Assembly (NCBI GenBank): GCA_903830285.1
Contig: CAIKTE010000121.1
Coordinates: 1 to 64,000 of the forward strand
Source of the DNA: an uncultured Chitinophagaceae bacterium
GTDB lineage: Bacteria > Bacteroidota > Bacteroidia > Chitinophagales > Chitinophagaceae
DNA: 64,000 nt
Direction: 5' to 3'
Of this stretch, positions 53,108 through 62,334 are shown in pieces (the first letter of the stretch is position 1; every line of letters begins with the position of its first letter). The position numbers and the translations under genes were made by a program. The notes under the pieces were generated by a model that made no database searches, was not told the origin of the DNA, and saw nothing but the letters and a program-made list of their open reading frames with translations.

Positions 53108-54512
53108 TGCTGGTCAATGAGTAAATATATTCGTACACGTAACTCATCAAACCTGTTAATACAATACCGGCAATGCAAATAAACAGAGCCAGTTTGGGTG
53201 ATGCAGGGATCGCCAATTTTTCTATCGGTGATTCATTCTCATCCATGAAAATGGCTTTCACTACTTTCAAATAATAATATAGTGAAACGATCATATTCAA
53301 TGCAGCAATAGTGATGAGTATATAATTTCCCTGCCCGGCCCCTGCCATCAGTAAAAAGAATTTACCGAAGAATCCGGCAGTTGGTGGAATGCCTGCCAGT
53401 GAAAATAATGAGATGGCCAAAACCCATGACAGAAGAGGATTGGTCTTATAAAAGCCTTTGTAATCTTCTATATTTTCTTTCCCTGTAACTGCGCTAACTA
53501 ATCCAATTACACCAAATGCACCGAGATTCGAGAAAATATAGATCAGCACAAAATAAATAACGGAAGCAGTGCCTGTTTGTGATGCTCCTGAAATACCTAT
53601 CAAAATAAAACCAACTTGCGCAATGGATGAAAATGCTAAGAATCGTTTTAAATTATTCTGACGTATAGCAAAAAGATTTCCTGTTATCATTGTTAGCACC
53701 GACAGAACAAATAAAATATTATACCATGTTACTGCCAATGGTTTGAATACAGTATATAAAACAGAAACAAAAACAAATAATACCGCCCCCTTTGAAATGA
53801 CCGATAAATAAGAAGTAACTGAAACAGGTGCTCCTTCGTAAACATCAGCAGTCCATAAATGAAATGGCACTACCGAAATTTTAAATGAGAATCCAGCGAT
53901 CAATAAAATAAATGCGAATATCTGTAAAGGATTTCCGTCTAAATGTTGTGACAGTTCGGAAAAGATCAAAGTCCCCGTTGTTCCATACATAAGTGAAATA
54001 CCAAACAATAATAGTCCTGATGAAAATGCGGAAGAGATGATCAATTTAAAAGCAGCTTCTGACGATTTTCTTTTTTCAAGATCGAAGTTGGCAAGAGCTG
54101 CCAATGGAATGGTTGATAATTCCAAGCCCAAATAAAACATCAATAAATTTCCTGCAGAGATCATGAAGAACATTCCCACCAATGTTGAAAGCAAGAGCAT
54201 ATAGAACTCTATCACATGCTTATGGTTCTTCAACCATGAATAAGATTGCAGTGAAATAATATACGTACCTAAACTGAGGATACTTTTTTCAGTAACGATC
54301 AGTTTATTGGTCTTAAACATTTCATTGAATAAAATGCCATCTTCATTCCAGAAGAAACCTGCCACAAAATTGAATAACAACAATAAGTTCACAAGGTTCA
54401 GAATATTTTCATTCTTCCATTCCTTGCTTCCTACTTTTATGAACAGCAGAACAAAGATGATGGCAATGATCACCAATTCCTGTTTCATCAATATTAAAAA
54501 ATCAGTCCTCAT
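53100..54512 (-). CDS. nuoN: NADH-quinone oxidoreductase subunit N
   Basis: This is an antiporter-like membrane subunit of complex I that helps pump protons. The 470-residue protein has about 14 hydrophobic helices and the family features: the conserved Glu and Lys helices (GLELSTIPLAALA, PFHLWTADVYEGAPVSV), RQNNLKRFLAFSSIAQVGFILIG with the Lys on the broken helix, and FSLAGIPPTAGFFGKFFLL. Length is normal. It follows nuoM by 9 bp in a tight operon and is the last nuo subunit gene. Confidence 0.95.
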   Translation of the reverse strand: MRTDFLILMKQELVIIAIIFVLLFIKVGSKEWKNENILNLVNLLLLFNFVAGFFWNEDGILFNEMFKTNKLIVTEKSILSLGTYIISLQSYSWLKNHKHVIEFYMLLLSTLVGMFFMISAGNLLMFYLGLELSTIPLAALANFDLEKRKSSEAAFKLIISSAFSSGLLLFGISLMYGTTGTLIFSELSQHLDGNPLQIFAFILLIAGFSFKISVVPFHLWTADVYEGAPVSVTSYLSVISKGAVLFVFVSVLYTVFKPLAVTWYNILFVLSVLTMITGNLFAIRQNNLKRFLAFSSIAQVGFILIGISGASQTGTASVIYFVLIYIFSNLGAFGVIGLVSAVTGKENIEDYKGFYKTNPLLSWVLAISLFSLAGIPPTAGFFGKFFLLMAGAGQGNYILITIAALNMIVSLYYYLKVVKAIFMDENESPIEKLAIPASPKLALFICIAGIVLTGLMSYVYEYIYSLTSSF

Positions 54513-54521
54513 AATCTACAT

Positions 54522-56018
54522 TCATTTAAGCACGTTTCCCAAATGTTGAAAAATATTTTCTGCTCCGGGTGTTACTAATTGATTGATCCAAAACGGTGCA
54601 ATCCCAATGGCAACAATGCCGATGATTAAAATTCCCGTTGCTATTTTTTCATTCCAAGTTGCATCAGTTAAATGGTGATAATGAAGATCTGTAATCGGCC
54701 CCATTACTGTTTTCCCTGTTGCACGTAAAATATAAACAGCCGTAACAACAATAGAAGCACAAGCTAAGATCGTTGCAAAACGATACCATTGATCAGGATT
54801 TTGCCAGCTGCCCATGAATACAGTCATCTCTGCAACAAAACCACTAAATCCGGGCAATCCCAAAGAACATAAACCAGCTATTACAAATACGGTTGAGATG
54901 AATGGGATCACTTTCAATAATCCGCCCAATTGTTCTACCATTCGGGTATGTGTTCTGCTGTATATCATGCCGATGGCAGCGAAGAAAAGTGCTGTCATCA
55001 AGCCATGCGATACCATTTGCAATACAGCTCCTGTGATAGAAGTTTGTGTTAGCATTCCAATTCCTAATAAAACAAAACCGCAGTGACTAACTGATGAATA
55101 TGCGTTGATATATTTCAAATCCTTTTGCATCATCGTAGCGAATGCCCCGTAGATGATGGCAATGGTTGCCAATAAAATGATCACCCATGAATAATAATGT
55201 GCCGCATCGGGCATTAAATAAGTTGCAACGCGCAAACAACCGTAACCTCCGAGTTTCATGGAGATACCTGCCAGGAACATCGATGCAGCTGTTGGTGCGG
55301 ATGAGTGTCCATCGGGCACCCAGGTATGAAAGGGAAACAATGCAGTGAATATTCCGAATCCTACAAAAGCAAACGGGAAAAATAATTTTTGTGCTGCAAT
55401 ATCTATATGCATTTGTGAGATCTGGATCAAATCAAAACTATGCGCACCATTTGCATTTGTATTAAAATATAAACCAGCCAATCCAACAAATACCAACCCC
55501 GATCCACCCATCAGCATCAATGCCAATTTCATGGCACTGTATTCTTTTTTGCCGCTTCCCCAGATACCGATCAATAAAAACTTTGGTATCACCGCCACTT
55601 CTAAGAAGAAGAATAATGTAAAGATGTCTAAAGAAATAAAATAGCCATAAGCACCCACACTTAAAAATAATAAGAGAAAGAAAAATTCTTTATTCAATGT
55701 TTCCTGAGCCCAAGAAACCAGTACACCTGCTATTACAACAAATGAAGTCAACAAGATCATCGCTACAGAAATTCCATCCACCCCAATATGATAATGAATA
55801 TTCATTGGTGCAAACCAGGTATAATCAAAATCAAATAAGAATTGTGTTGTGTTACCTGCTGTACGTTCTTTCCAGTACACAAATAACAGATCAAGCGACA
55901 ATAAAAATTGCGTTGCCGATCCAATCAATGCAACAGTTCTTACCTGCTTCAACCCTTTCACAAATAATATCGCGAAAGTGGTAATCAAAGGCAAGATGAT
56001 CAAAATCGATAAATTCAT
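54522..56018 (-). CDS. nuoM: NADH-quinone oxidoreductase subunit M
   Basis: This is the second antiporter-like subunit of complex I. The 498-residue protein has about 14 helices with GVDGISVAMILLTSFVV, FFFLEVAVIPKFLLIGIWG, ALFPFHTWVPDGHSSAPTAASMFLAGISMKLGGYG, QKDLKYINAYSSVSHCGFVLLG and LGLPGFSGFVAEMTVFMG, all typical of NuoM; the key Glu and Lys residues of the proton path are present. It lies between nuoL and nuoN. The 81-bp gap to nuoL, larger than most in the operon, contains a short dispersed repeat. Confidence 0.95.
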   Translation of the reverse strand: MNLSILIILPLITTFAILFVKGLKQVRTVALIGSATQFLLSLDLLFVYWKERTAGNTTQFLFDFDYTWFAPMNIHYHIGVDGISVAMILLTSFVVIAGVLVSWAQETLNKEFFFLLLFLSVGAYGYFISLDIFTLFFFLEVAVIPKFLLIGIWGSGKKEYSAMKLALMLMGGSGLVFVGLAGLYFNTNANGAHSFDLIQISQMHIDIAAQKLFFPFAFVGFGIFTALFPFHTWVPDGHSSAPTAASMFLAGISMKLGGYGCLRVATYLMPDAAHYYSWVIILLATIAIIYGAFATMMQKDLKYINAYSSVSHCGFVLLGIGMLTQTSITGAVLQMVSHGLMTALFFAAIGMIYSRTHTRMVEQLGGLLKVIPFISTVFVIAGLCSLGLPGFSGFVAEMTVFMGSWQNPDQWYRFATILACASIVVTAVYILRATGKTVMGPITDLHYHHLTDATWNEKIATGILIIGIVAIGIAPFWINQLVTPGAENIFQHLGNVLK

Positions 56019-56059
56019 TTTTTTATATTTTTATAACCCCGCTTTAAATTTTTATCCAA

Positions 56060-56084
56060 CATCGTTGCGTCGCACTCTTGTGCT
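56060..56084 (-). repeat. Short dispersed repeat, copy 2 (GTGCGACGCAA core)
   Basis: On the minus strand this contains AGTGCGACGCAACG, sharing the exact 11-mer GTGCGACGCAA and about 19 of 24 bases overall with the stretch at 16475-16500. It lies in the nuoL-nuoM gap, 16 bp after the nuoL stop. Confidence 0.4.
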
Positions 56085-56099
56085 GCAACAATCAATTCA

Positions 56100-58031
56100 T
56101 CAGTTCCAGAAATAAATGAATAACACAGCTAATCCTAAAATTCCACCAAAGAAATATAAAGCATAGTTCTGCACTTTGCCTGATTGAAATCCTTTGATCA
56201 ACTCTGAGATCTTTCCGGTGGTTGTTGCCAGTAAATTCATAAAACCATCCACAATATTTTTATCGATCCATGCGGCTGGTCTGCCGATGAGATTGAAAAT
56301 AATTTTCTTTGTAATGAACAAGTATATTTCATCTATATAAAACTTTTTGTATGCAGCCTTATACAAACCGCCAAATCCTTCAGCAACATTTGATGCCCTG
56401 TCGCTTTTAGTTTTATATAAAAATGTTGCCAATGCAATTCCCAAAATAGCCAGGATAACAGGTAATGCTGAAAATTTGATATCAATATGCGTTTCCAATG
56501 CCGCACCATCAGAAGTAACCAATGATGCAATGGGAACAAATCCTGCAACCAATGCACAAGCAGCTAAAACGATCAATGGAAGTTTCATTGAGAAAGTTCC
56601 TTCACCATGATGTGTATCGTGCACAAGTGCTTCTCTGCTCCAGAAGATCGAATAATACAAACGGAACATATAAAAAGCAGTCAGGCCTGAAGTAAATACA
56701 GCAAGTCCATAAACCAGTAAATTGGACTGGTAAGCCGCTAATAAAATCTCTTCCTTACTGAAAAATCCGGAAAATGGCGGAATCCCTGCAATGGCCAAAC
56801 ATGCAATTAAAAACGTGATATGCGTAATGGGCATTAATTTTCTTAATCCACCCATATCTTTCATTTCATTGCTGTGCACTAAATGTATCACCGCACCGGC
56901 ACCAAGGAATAATAATGATTTAAAGAAAGCATGTGTAAATAAATGGAACATAGAAGCCATATAGCCCAATCCATTCTCGCCGCCATATTTTGAAACGCCT
57001 AATGCGAACATCATGTAACCGATCTGCGACATGGTTGAATAGGCCAATACTCTTTTAATATCAGTTTGTGTACATGCAATCACAGCCGCAAGCAATGCCG
57101 AGAATGCGCCAACATAGGTTACAATTTGTAAAGCAGTTACATCAATGGAAAATACAGGGAATAATCTTGCCACCAAATACACACCTGCCACAACCATTGT
57201 TGCAGCATGTATCAATGCAGAAACAGGTGTTGGACCTTCCATCGCATCGGGCAACCAGATATGCAAAGGGAACATGGCTGATTTACCTGCACCACCGATA
57301 AATACCAATGTCAATCCCCATGTCAGCATCGAAGGCCCAAGGAATGATGCAGAAGTTATACTGATATATTGTGATGATTGGGTTGCTGTTAATCTTTCGA
57401 TCAGCACGCCAAAATCTAATGTGCCGCTGTAAAATGCCAAGATCAAAATGCCTATTAAAAAACCAAGATCAGCAAAACGTGTAACGATGAATGCTTTTTT
57501 TGCTGCAGCCACAGCTGAAGGTTTTTCGAAATAATATCCGATCAATAGAAATGATGAAACACCCACCAATTCCCAGAACATATAGATCTGAAAAATATTG
57601 GATGATAAAACCAAACCTAGCATAGAGAATGTGAACAAAGAAAGAAATGCATAATAAGTGGCAAATCGTTCTTCCCCTTTCATATAGCCCAGACTGAAAA
57701 GATGTACCATCAAAGAAACAAAAGTCACTACCACGATCATCATCACAGAAATGGGATCGAGGATGATACCCATATCGATTGACACATTCGGAGAGAACTG
57801 AAGCCAGGTGTATTTTAAAGCAATGATCTTTTGAAATACACCGTTCACTTTTCCGTCAATAAAGAAATACTGATAAGCCGTGTACAATGAAAGGATAGCA
57901 GATGCCAACAAAGAGCCCGTACCGATCGTTCCGGAAAATGTTTTAAAATATTTTCTTCCGAATAGACCCAATATCAAGAAACTTGCTAAGGGCAATAATG
58001 GAATCAATGCTATGTAAGAATAATGACTCAT
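56100..58031 (-). CDS. nuoL: NADH-quinone oxidoreductase subunit L
   Basis: This is the largest antiporter-like subunit, at the far end of the complex I membrane arm, with the long lateral helix. The 643-residue protein has about 16 helices; recognisable segments are ILDPISVMMIVVVTFVSLMVHLFS, FWELVGVSSFLLIGYYFEKPSA, GAGKSAMFPLHIWLPDAMEGPTPVSALIHAATMV, CTQTDIKRVLAYSTMSQIGYMM and IAGIPPFSGFFSKEEIL. The C-terminal ~100 residues hold the amphipathic lateral-helix region and a last anchor. Length is normal. Confidence 0.95.
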   Translation of the reverse strand: MSHYSYIALIPLLPLASFLILGLFGRKYFKTFSGTIGTGSLLASAILSLYTAYQYFFIDGKVNGVFQKIIALKYTWLQFSPNVSIDMGIILDPISVMMIVVVTFVSLMVHLFSLGYMKGEERFATYYAFLSLFTFSMLGLVLSSNIFQIYMFWELVGVSSFLLIGYYFEKPSAVAAAKKAFIVTRFADLGFLIGILILAFYSGTLDFGVLIERLTATQSSQYISITSASFLGPSMLTWGLTLVFIGGAGKSAMFPLHIWLPDAMEGPTPVSALIHAATMVVAGVYLVARLFPVFSIDVTALQIVTYVGAFSALLAAVIACTQTDIKRVLAYSTMSQIGYMMFALGVSKYGGENGLGYMASMFHLFTHAFFKSLLFLGAGAVIHLVHSNEMKDMGGLRKLMPITHITFLIACLAIAGIPPFSGFFSKEEILLAAYQSNLLVYGLAVFTSGLTAFYMFRLYYSIFWSREALVHDTHHGEGTFSMKLPLIVLAACALVAGFVPIASLVTSDGAALETHIDIKFSALPVILAILGIALATFLYKTKSDRASNVAEGFGGLYKAAYKKFYIDEIYLFITKKIIFNLIGRPAAWIDKNIVDGFMNLLATTTGKISELIKGFQSGKVQNYALYFFGGILGLAVLFIYFWN

Positions 58032-58047
58032 TTTTTATTTTCGTTTT

Positions 58048-58079
58048 TCCCTTCTCCCCTTTAGGGAATAGAGGTTAGT
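58048..58079 (+). repeat. Dispersed CCCCTTTAGGG repeat, copy 1
   Basis: The nuoK-nuoL gap holds TCTCCCCTTTAGGGAATAG, an imperfect palindrome whose sequence continues into the nuoK stop codon. A related, inverted copy lies at 59395-59413 in the nuoH-nuoI gap. Confidence 0.5.
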
Positions 58080-58389
58080 ATTTCAATTCACTTGCATCTT
58101 CCACGTCAATGGAATTATGGCTTCTGTATAAATTAATAATGATGGCAATTGCCACAGCAGCTTCAGCTGCAGCAATGGTGATCAGAAAAATAGTAAAGAA
58201 CACACCATCCAGTTTCCCCGGGTACTGATATTTATTGAACGCAACAAAATTGATGTTCACGCTGTTCAATATCAATTCCACAGCCATCAGCATCGTGATC
58301 ATGTTGCGTCGCGTAAATAAACCATACATGCCAATGAAGAACAATGCCGTGCTTACAAAAAGAATATGTGTTATAGTTATTTCGTTCAT
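58075..58389 (-). CDS. nuoK: NADH-quinone oxidoreductase subunit K
   Basis: The 104-residue protein has three membrane helices (about residues 5-22, 30-50 and 62-86) and the conserved acidic helix residues: GLFTRRNMITMLMAVELILNSVNINFVAF contains the key Glu of the E-channel region, and ITIAAAEAAVAIAIIINLYR a second one. It is a standard NuoK. Its ATG overlaps the nuoJ stop by 4 bp, implying coupled translation. Confidence 0.96.
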   Translation of the reverse strand: MNEITITHILFVSTALFFIGMYGLFTRRNMITMLMAVELILNSVNINFVAFNKYQYPGKLDGVFFTIFLITIAAAEAAVAIAIIINLYRSHNSIDVEDASELKY

Positions 58390-58910
58390 TTCTCTTCTTG
58401 TTTAACTTTCATGGCAATTACGATACAACCGATCAATGCTGCCAACAATAAAATACTCACCAATTCAAAAGGCAATACAAATCCGTGTTCCGTAGTACTT
58501 AGCATTTGTGTACCGATATCTGCGACATCTGCTTTAAATGCTGATGATTGATCAGATGACGAATTGAATCCATACTGATTAATAAGATTGCAGGTCAATC
58601 CCAATCCCGCTAAAACTGCAAACACAGAAAAAACAGTTCGCTTCATAAGCGGCTTCGGCATTTCTTCTCCCGATCTCTGTGTTAAGAAGATCGAAAAGAT
58701 GATCAGCACTACAATACCTCCAACATAAACGATGATCTGAACTGCCGCAATAAAATTCACATCCATCCAAAAATATAATCCTGCAATACCTGTAAGTGAA
58801 AACAGCAGCGCAATTGCTGAACGGAATATTTTTCTATTAGTAACAGCCATGATGCCTGTTGATAAAATAAAGGCAGATATTAAATAGAATATAATTACTG
58901 ATGCATTCAT
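58386..58910 (-). CDS. nuoJ: NADH-quinone oxidoreductase subunit J
   Basis: The 174-residue membrane subunit has five helices: an N-terminal one, then RKIFRSAIALLFSLTGIAGLYFWMDVNFIAAVQIIVYVGGIVVLIIF, which contains the conserved glycine-rich third helix that forms a pi-bulge in complex I, and two later ones. It follows the nuoI stop with a 1-bp overlap and overlaps nuoK by 4 bp, so nuoI, nuoJ and nuoK are translationally linked. Confidence 0.95.
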   Translation of the reverse strand: MNASVIIFYLISAFILSTGIMAVTNRKIFRSAIALLFSLTGIAGLYFWMDVNFIAAVQIIVYVGGIVVLIIFSIFLTQRSGEEMPKPLMKRTVFSVFAVLAGLGLTCNLINQYGFNSSSDQSSAFKADVADIGTQMLSTTEHGFVLPFELVSILLLAALIGCIVIAMKVKQEEK

Positions 58911-59386
58911 TATTCTACGCCCTCCCTGATTTTTGATCCCGGTTTATTTAACCGCATGATTAAATTATTTCTGTCAAACACACTTAACTCAAATGTGTTA
59001 CGCATGTGAATGGCATCTGTTGGACAAGCTTCCACGCATAACCCACACATCGTACACATATCCAATCGATAAATATGCTGATCGATCGCTTTTTTCTTTT
59101 TCCCCTCCGCATTAATAACATTCATGCTTACGATCTTTATAGAGCCATTCGGGCAAGCGATCTCGCAGGAAGAACAGCCTGTGCAGGCATGCTCATTATT
59201 CGCATCATGGGGCATCCACACTTCTCCTTTAAATCTGTCTGCTAATTTTAGCGTTGCTCTGTTGTTGGGGTATTCTTCTGTGATAATTTCTTTGTGATGC
59301 GTAAAATAATATCCCGTCAACTTCATGCCCGTAAGCAATGATTTAACGGCTCCGTAAACTTCTTTTATGTAATCAGCTAAAAACAT
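58910..59386 (-). CDS. nuoI: NADH-quinone oxidoreductase subunit I
   Basis: This peripheral-arm subunit carries clusters N6a and N6b. The 158-residue protein has two 4Fe-4S motifs, CTGCSSCEIACP and CTMCGLCVEACPTD, about 40 residues apart, and the N-terminal amphipathic region (MKLTGYYFTHHKE) that docks on the membrane arm. In an 11-subunit complex without NuoEFG, this subunit is where an external donor such as ferredoxin would be expected to deliver electrons. It is upstream of nuoJ; a 97-bp gap with a short palindromic repeat separates it from nuoH. Confidence 0.95.
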   Translation of the reverse strand: MFLADYIKEVYGAVKSLLTGMKLTGYYFTHHKEIITEEYPNNRATLKLADRFKGEVWMPHDANNEHACTGCSSCEIACPNGSIKIVSMNVINAEGKKKKAIDQHIYRLDMCTMCGLCVEACPTDAIHMRNTFELSVFDRNNLIMRLNKPGSKIREGVE

Positions 59387-59394
59387 ATCATCTA

Positions 59395-59413
59395 CCCCTA
59401 ACCCCTAAAGGGG
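59395..59413 (-). repeat. Dispersed CCCCTTTAGGG repeat, copy 2
   Basis: CCCCTAAAGGGG (59402-59413) is a perfect 12-bp palindrome in the nuoH-nuoI gap. On the minus strand it reads CCCCTTTAGGGGTTAGGGG, similar to the plus-strand copy at 58053-58079. Confidence 0.5.
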
Positions 59414-59483
59414 AATTTTAAAACGTTATTACTTTGATTTCCATTCATTAAAAATATTTTTAAAATACCATTATTCTATAGGG

Positions 59484-60560
59484 TTAGAAATGCCAACCCA
59501 TGATTGCTATCAGCGTCATCAATAATAAATTGAACATACTGATCGGCAATAAATATTTCCATTCTAGATTCAATAATTGATCAACACGTAATCTTGGAAA
59601 AGTCCACCTGAACCACATGATCACAAATATCAAAAAGATCGTTTTCCCAAAGAACCATATGGACGATGGAATATAATCCATGATATGATTGAATGCCGCC
59701 CAACTACCAATATGTAAAGGCATCCATCCCCCTAAAAATAATGTGGCACAAATAGCACACACGATAAAGATGTTGATGTACTCTGATAAAAAGAACAATG
59801 CAAATTTCATTCCTCCATATTCTGTATGAAAGCCCGCAGTCAATTCACTTTCGGCTTCTGCCAGATCGAATGGTGCTCTGTTTGTTTCTGCAGTTGCTGC
59901 AATAATAAAGATCACAAAAGAGATCATGGCAGGAATATGACCTTTAAAGATCCACCATCCGTTTTCCTGCGAAGCAACAATATCAGAGATCTTTAAACTG
60001 CCTGTTAATACAATGATTGAAATTATGGACAAGCCTGCAGACAATTCATAGCTAACGATCTGTGCACAGCTTCTCATTGCACCCAATAAAGAATATTTAT
60101 TGCCGCTACTCCATCCTGCCATTAAGATCCCGATGACAGATAAAGATGAGACTGCAGTAACATATAATACACCGATATTAAGATCCCAGATCTGAAAATT
60201 CTTTGCAAAAGCGATCGGCACCAATATCAACATGGCGACTATGATCACAATAAAAGGAGCCAGATTGAATAAAAATTTATCTGCATTGGAAGGTGTCAAT
60301 GCTTCTTTCATGATCAGCTTCACAGTATCTGCCGATGTTTGAAAGATCCCTTTCGGGCCTAATCTGTTCGGACCTAAACGTATCTGCATCACTGCGGCCA
60401 CCTTACGTTCCATCCATACCAAACCCAGTCCCAGTATAGCAAACAGACCAATAGCAGCAACCCCCACTATTACAAACTCTGCCAATAAAGCCAGTGTTGC
60501 GGGTAAATGACCGTTCAACCATTCATGAATAATACTTGTTAATCCTTCTAAACTAAACAT
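59484..60560 (-). CDS. nuoH: NADH-quinone oxidoreductase subunit H
   Basis: This subunit forms the quinone-chamber floor of complex I. The 358-residue protein has eight helices and the signature segments LVWMERKVAAVMQIRLGPNRLGP (near residue 48), the AETNRAPFDLAEAESELTAGFHTEYGGMKFALFF region (conserved acidic quinone-site loop) and WFRWTFPRLRVDQLLNLEWK. Length is normal. It directly follows nuoD across a 103-bp gap; nuoE, nuoF and nuoG, which lie between them in 14-gene operons, are absent. Confidence 0.96.
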   Translation of the reverse strand: MFSLEGLTSIIHEWLNGHLPATLALLAEFVIVGVAAIGLFAILGLGLVWMERKVAAVMQIRLGPNRLGPKGIFQTSADTVKLIMKEALTPSNADKFLFNLAPFIVIIVAMLILVPIAFAKNFQIWDLNIGVLYVTAVSSLSVIGILMAGWSSGNKYSLLGAMRSCAQIVSYELSAGLSIISIIVLTGSLKISDIVASQENGWWIFKGHIPAMISFVIFIIAATAETNRAPFDLAEAESELTAGFHTEYGGMKFALFFLSEYINIFIVCAICATLFLGGWMPLHIGSWAAFNHIMDYIPSSIWFFGKTIFLIFVIMWFRWTFPRLRVDQLLNLEWKYLLPISMFNLLLMTLIAIMGWHF

Positions 60561-60562
60561 CT

Positions 60563-60658
60563 CAAGTAATAAGTTTTAAGTTATAAGTTATAAGTAGTTT
60601 AATGTTTTGTATTCAGCGAGATGGTCTCACTTAAAACTTATCACTTACTACTTATAAC
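60563..60658. repeat. Inverted pair of AAGTTATAAGTAGT repeats in the nuoD-nuoH gap
   Basis: The left arm (60563-60598, AAGTTTTAAGTTATAAG...) and right arm (60629-60658, CTTAAAACTTATCACTTAC...) are inverted copies of the same repeat, so nearly the whole gap can fold into a hairpin. A single copy also abuts nuoN at 53078-53107. This repeat pair occupies exactly the site where nuoEFG stand in a 14-gene operon. Confidence 0.65.
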
Positions 60659-60663
60659 ATCTT

Positions 60664-61779
60664 CTATCTATCAATATCCGGTATCACCAGATCCAATGTT
60701 CCCATAGCTGCAATAAAATCTCCGATCTTATATCCGCGAACCATATGATCCAATGCACTTAAATTCGAAAATCCCGGTGATCTAAATTTAATTCTGTAAG
60801 GCTGTGCTGCTCCTTCACTCACGATATACACTCCCAATTCTCCTCTTGCCGTTTCTACGCGCTGATAAAATTCACCTTTCGGCAATTTCAAAACCGCTTT
60901 TGTTTTTGCCTGAATATCTCCTTCCGGAATATTGTCGATCAATTGTTCGATGATGCGTATGCTCTGGCTCATCTCTTTGATACGTACCTGGTAACGTGCA
61001 AAACAATCCCCACCTGTTTCTATGATCTCGTCAAATTCAACTTTATCATATATATCATAGGGTGCGATCTTTCTTATATCTGATCTTAATCCGCTGGCTC
61101 TGGCAACCGGACCGGTGCAACCATAACTGATCACATCTTCTTTCGATATATAGCCAATTCCCTTCATTCTGCTTTGGAAGATGACATTGCCTGTTACCAA
61201 CTCATTGTATTCGTGTAATGTTTTTTTGAAATCAACAATGAATGCTTTCACATTCTTCTGAAAATCAGGATGCAAGTCCGTCATCACACCACCCGGAACC
61301 ATATAGTTCATCGTCAATCTTGCACCACAGGTCTCTTCCATGATCACATTGATCTTTTCTCTTTCTCTGAATGCGAGAAAGTAAGGAGTGAATGCACCCA
61401 GATCCATTGCCATGGCACTCCACCATAATTCATGAGATGCAATGCGTGTTAATTCATCCATGATCACACGTATATATTGTGCACGTTGCGGCACTTCCAC
61501 ATTCAAGCCTTTTTCAACGATCAATGCGCAGGCATGATTATTAATATGTGCCGAGAGATAATCCATCCTGCTCGTAACATAAATGAACTGACGGTAAGAT
61601 AAACTCTCGCACATTTTTTCAATGCTGCGATGTATATAACCCAGATGCGGCTCAACTTTTTTAATGATCTCTCCATTCAATGTGAGCACCAGATGCAATA
61701 CACCATGCGTTGCCGGATGTTGCGGTCCCACATTAATTATCAGATCGCCTTCTTCTGTTATGGCTATTTCTTCTAGCAT
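60664..61779 (-). CDS. nuoD: NADH-quinone oxidoreductase subunit D
   Basis: This 49-kDa-type subunit forms the quinone site with NuoB and NuoH. The 371-residue protein shows INVGPQHPATHGVLHLVLTLNGE, EPHLGYIHRSIEKMCE, the YVTSRMDYLSAHINNHACAL region, TMNYMVPGGVMTDL-type sequence, the RASGLRSDIR segment and the C-terminal RSPGFSNLSALDHMVRGYKIGD. It is separate from nuoC, unlike the nuoCD fusions of many gammaproteobacteria and Bacteroides. Length is close to that of short NuoD proteins, with no N-terminal extension. Confidence 0.96.
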   Translation of the reverse strand: MLEEIAITEEGDLIINVGPQHPATHGVLHLVLTLNGEIIKKVEPHLGYIHRSIEKMCESLSYRQFIYVTSRMDYLSAHINNHACALIVEKGLNVEVPQRAQYIRVIMDELTRIASHELWWSAMAMDLGAFTPYFLAFREREKINVIMEETCGARLTMNYMVPGGVMTDLHPDFQKNVKAFIVDFKKTLHEYNELVTGNVIFQSRMKGIGYISKEDVISYGCTGPVARASGLRSDIRKIAPYDIYDKVEFDEIIETGGDCFARYQVRIKEMSQSIRIIEQLIDNIPEGDIQAKTKAVLKLPKGEFYQRVETARGELGVYIVSEGAAQPYRIKFRSPGFSNLSALDHMVRGYKIGDFIAAMGTLDLVIPDIDR

Positions 61780-61862
61780 TTACCACTATCCCCTTAGGAG
61801 GATCACTTGTTTAATTATTAAATATTTTATCAACCGATCTCAGCACTTTTTAAAGCTTAAGA

Positions 61863-62315
61863 TCAGAGTTTGATCATGTTAATAGGATCTTCAAAATCTT
61901 TTCTCATCGGATTTCCTACAAAATCATCCGGCAAGATCAATAATCTCAGATCAGGATGATTTAAAAATACAACGCCAAACATTTCAAATACTTCGCGTTC
62001 GTGCAATTCTGCAGTGCGCCAGATATCACATATCGTTTCTATCTCAGGTTTATCTCTGTCAAGTTTTACTTTGATGACTAAATTATGGCGATAGGTTGTT
62101 GATGAGAGATGATAGACCATGGTAAGATGTGTCTTCCAGTCTACACAGGTCAAACAAAACATGTAATCAAGATCCAATACATCCATACGGACCTGTTCTG
62201 CAAATGATCTGAATGCAGATGGTTCAACAGTAATATTCAGCCATTCGCCGCTTTCATCAATGATTGCTTCCGGGTGTATTTCTGTGATCTTGATTTTTAA
62301 TTCTTCCTTCGTCAT
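61863..62315 (-). CDS. nuoC: NADH-quinone oxidoreductase subunit C
   Basis: The 150-residue peripheral subunit has the family core: an N-terminal alpha/beta part, CLTCVDWKTHLTMVYHLSS, VIKVKLDRDKPEIETICDIWRTAELHEREVFEMFGVVFLNHPDLRLLILPDDF with the WRTAELHEREVFEMFGI-type signature, and the closing PMRKDF. It is somewhat shorter than proteobacterial NuoC. It lies 19 bp after nuoB; 83 bp separate it from nuoD. Confidence 0.95.
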   Translation of the reverse strand: MTKEELKIKITEIHPEAIIDESGEWLNITVEPSAFRSFAEQVRMDVLDLDYMFCLTCVDWKTHLTMVYHLSSTTYRHNLVIKVKLDRDKPEIETICDIWRTAELHEREVFEMFGVVFLNHPDLRLLILPDDFVGNPMRKDFEDPINMIKL

Positions 62316-62334
62316 AAATAATTCTTCAACAAAT

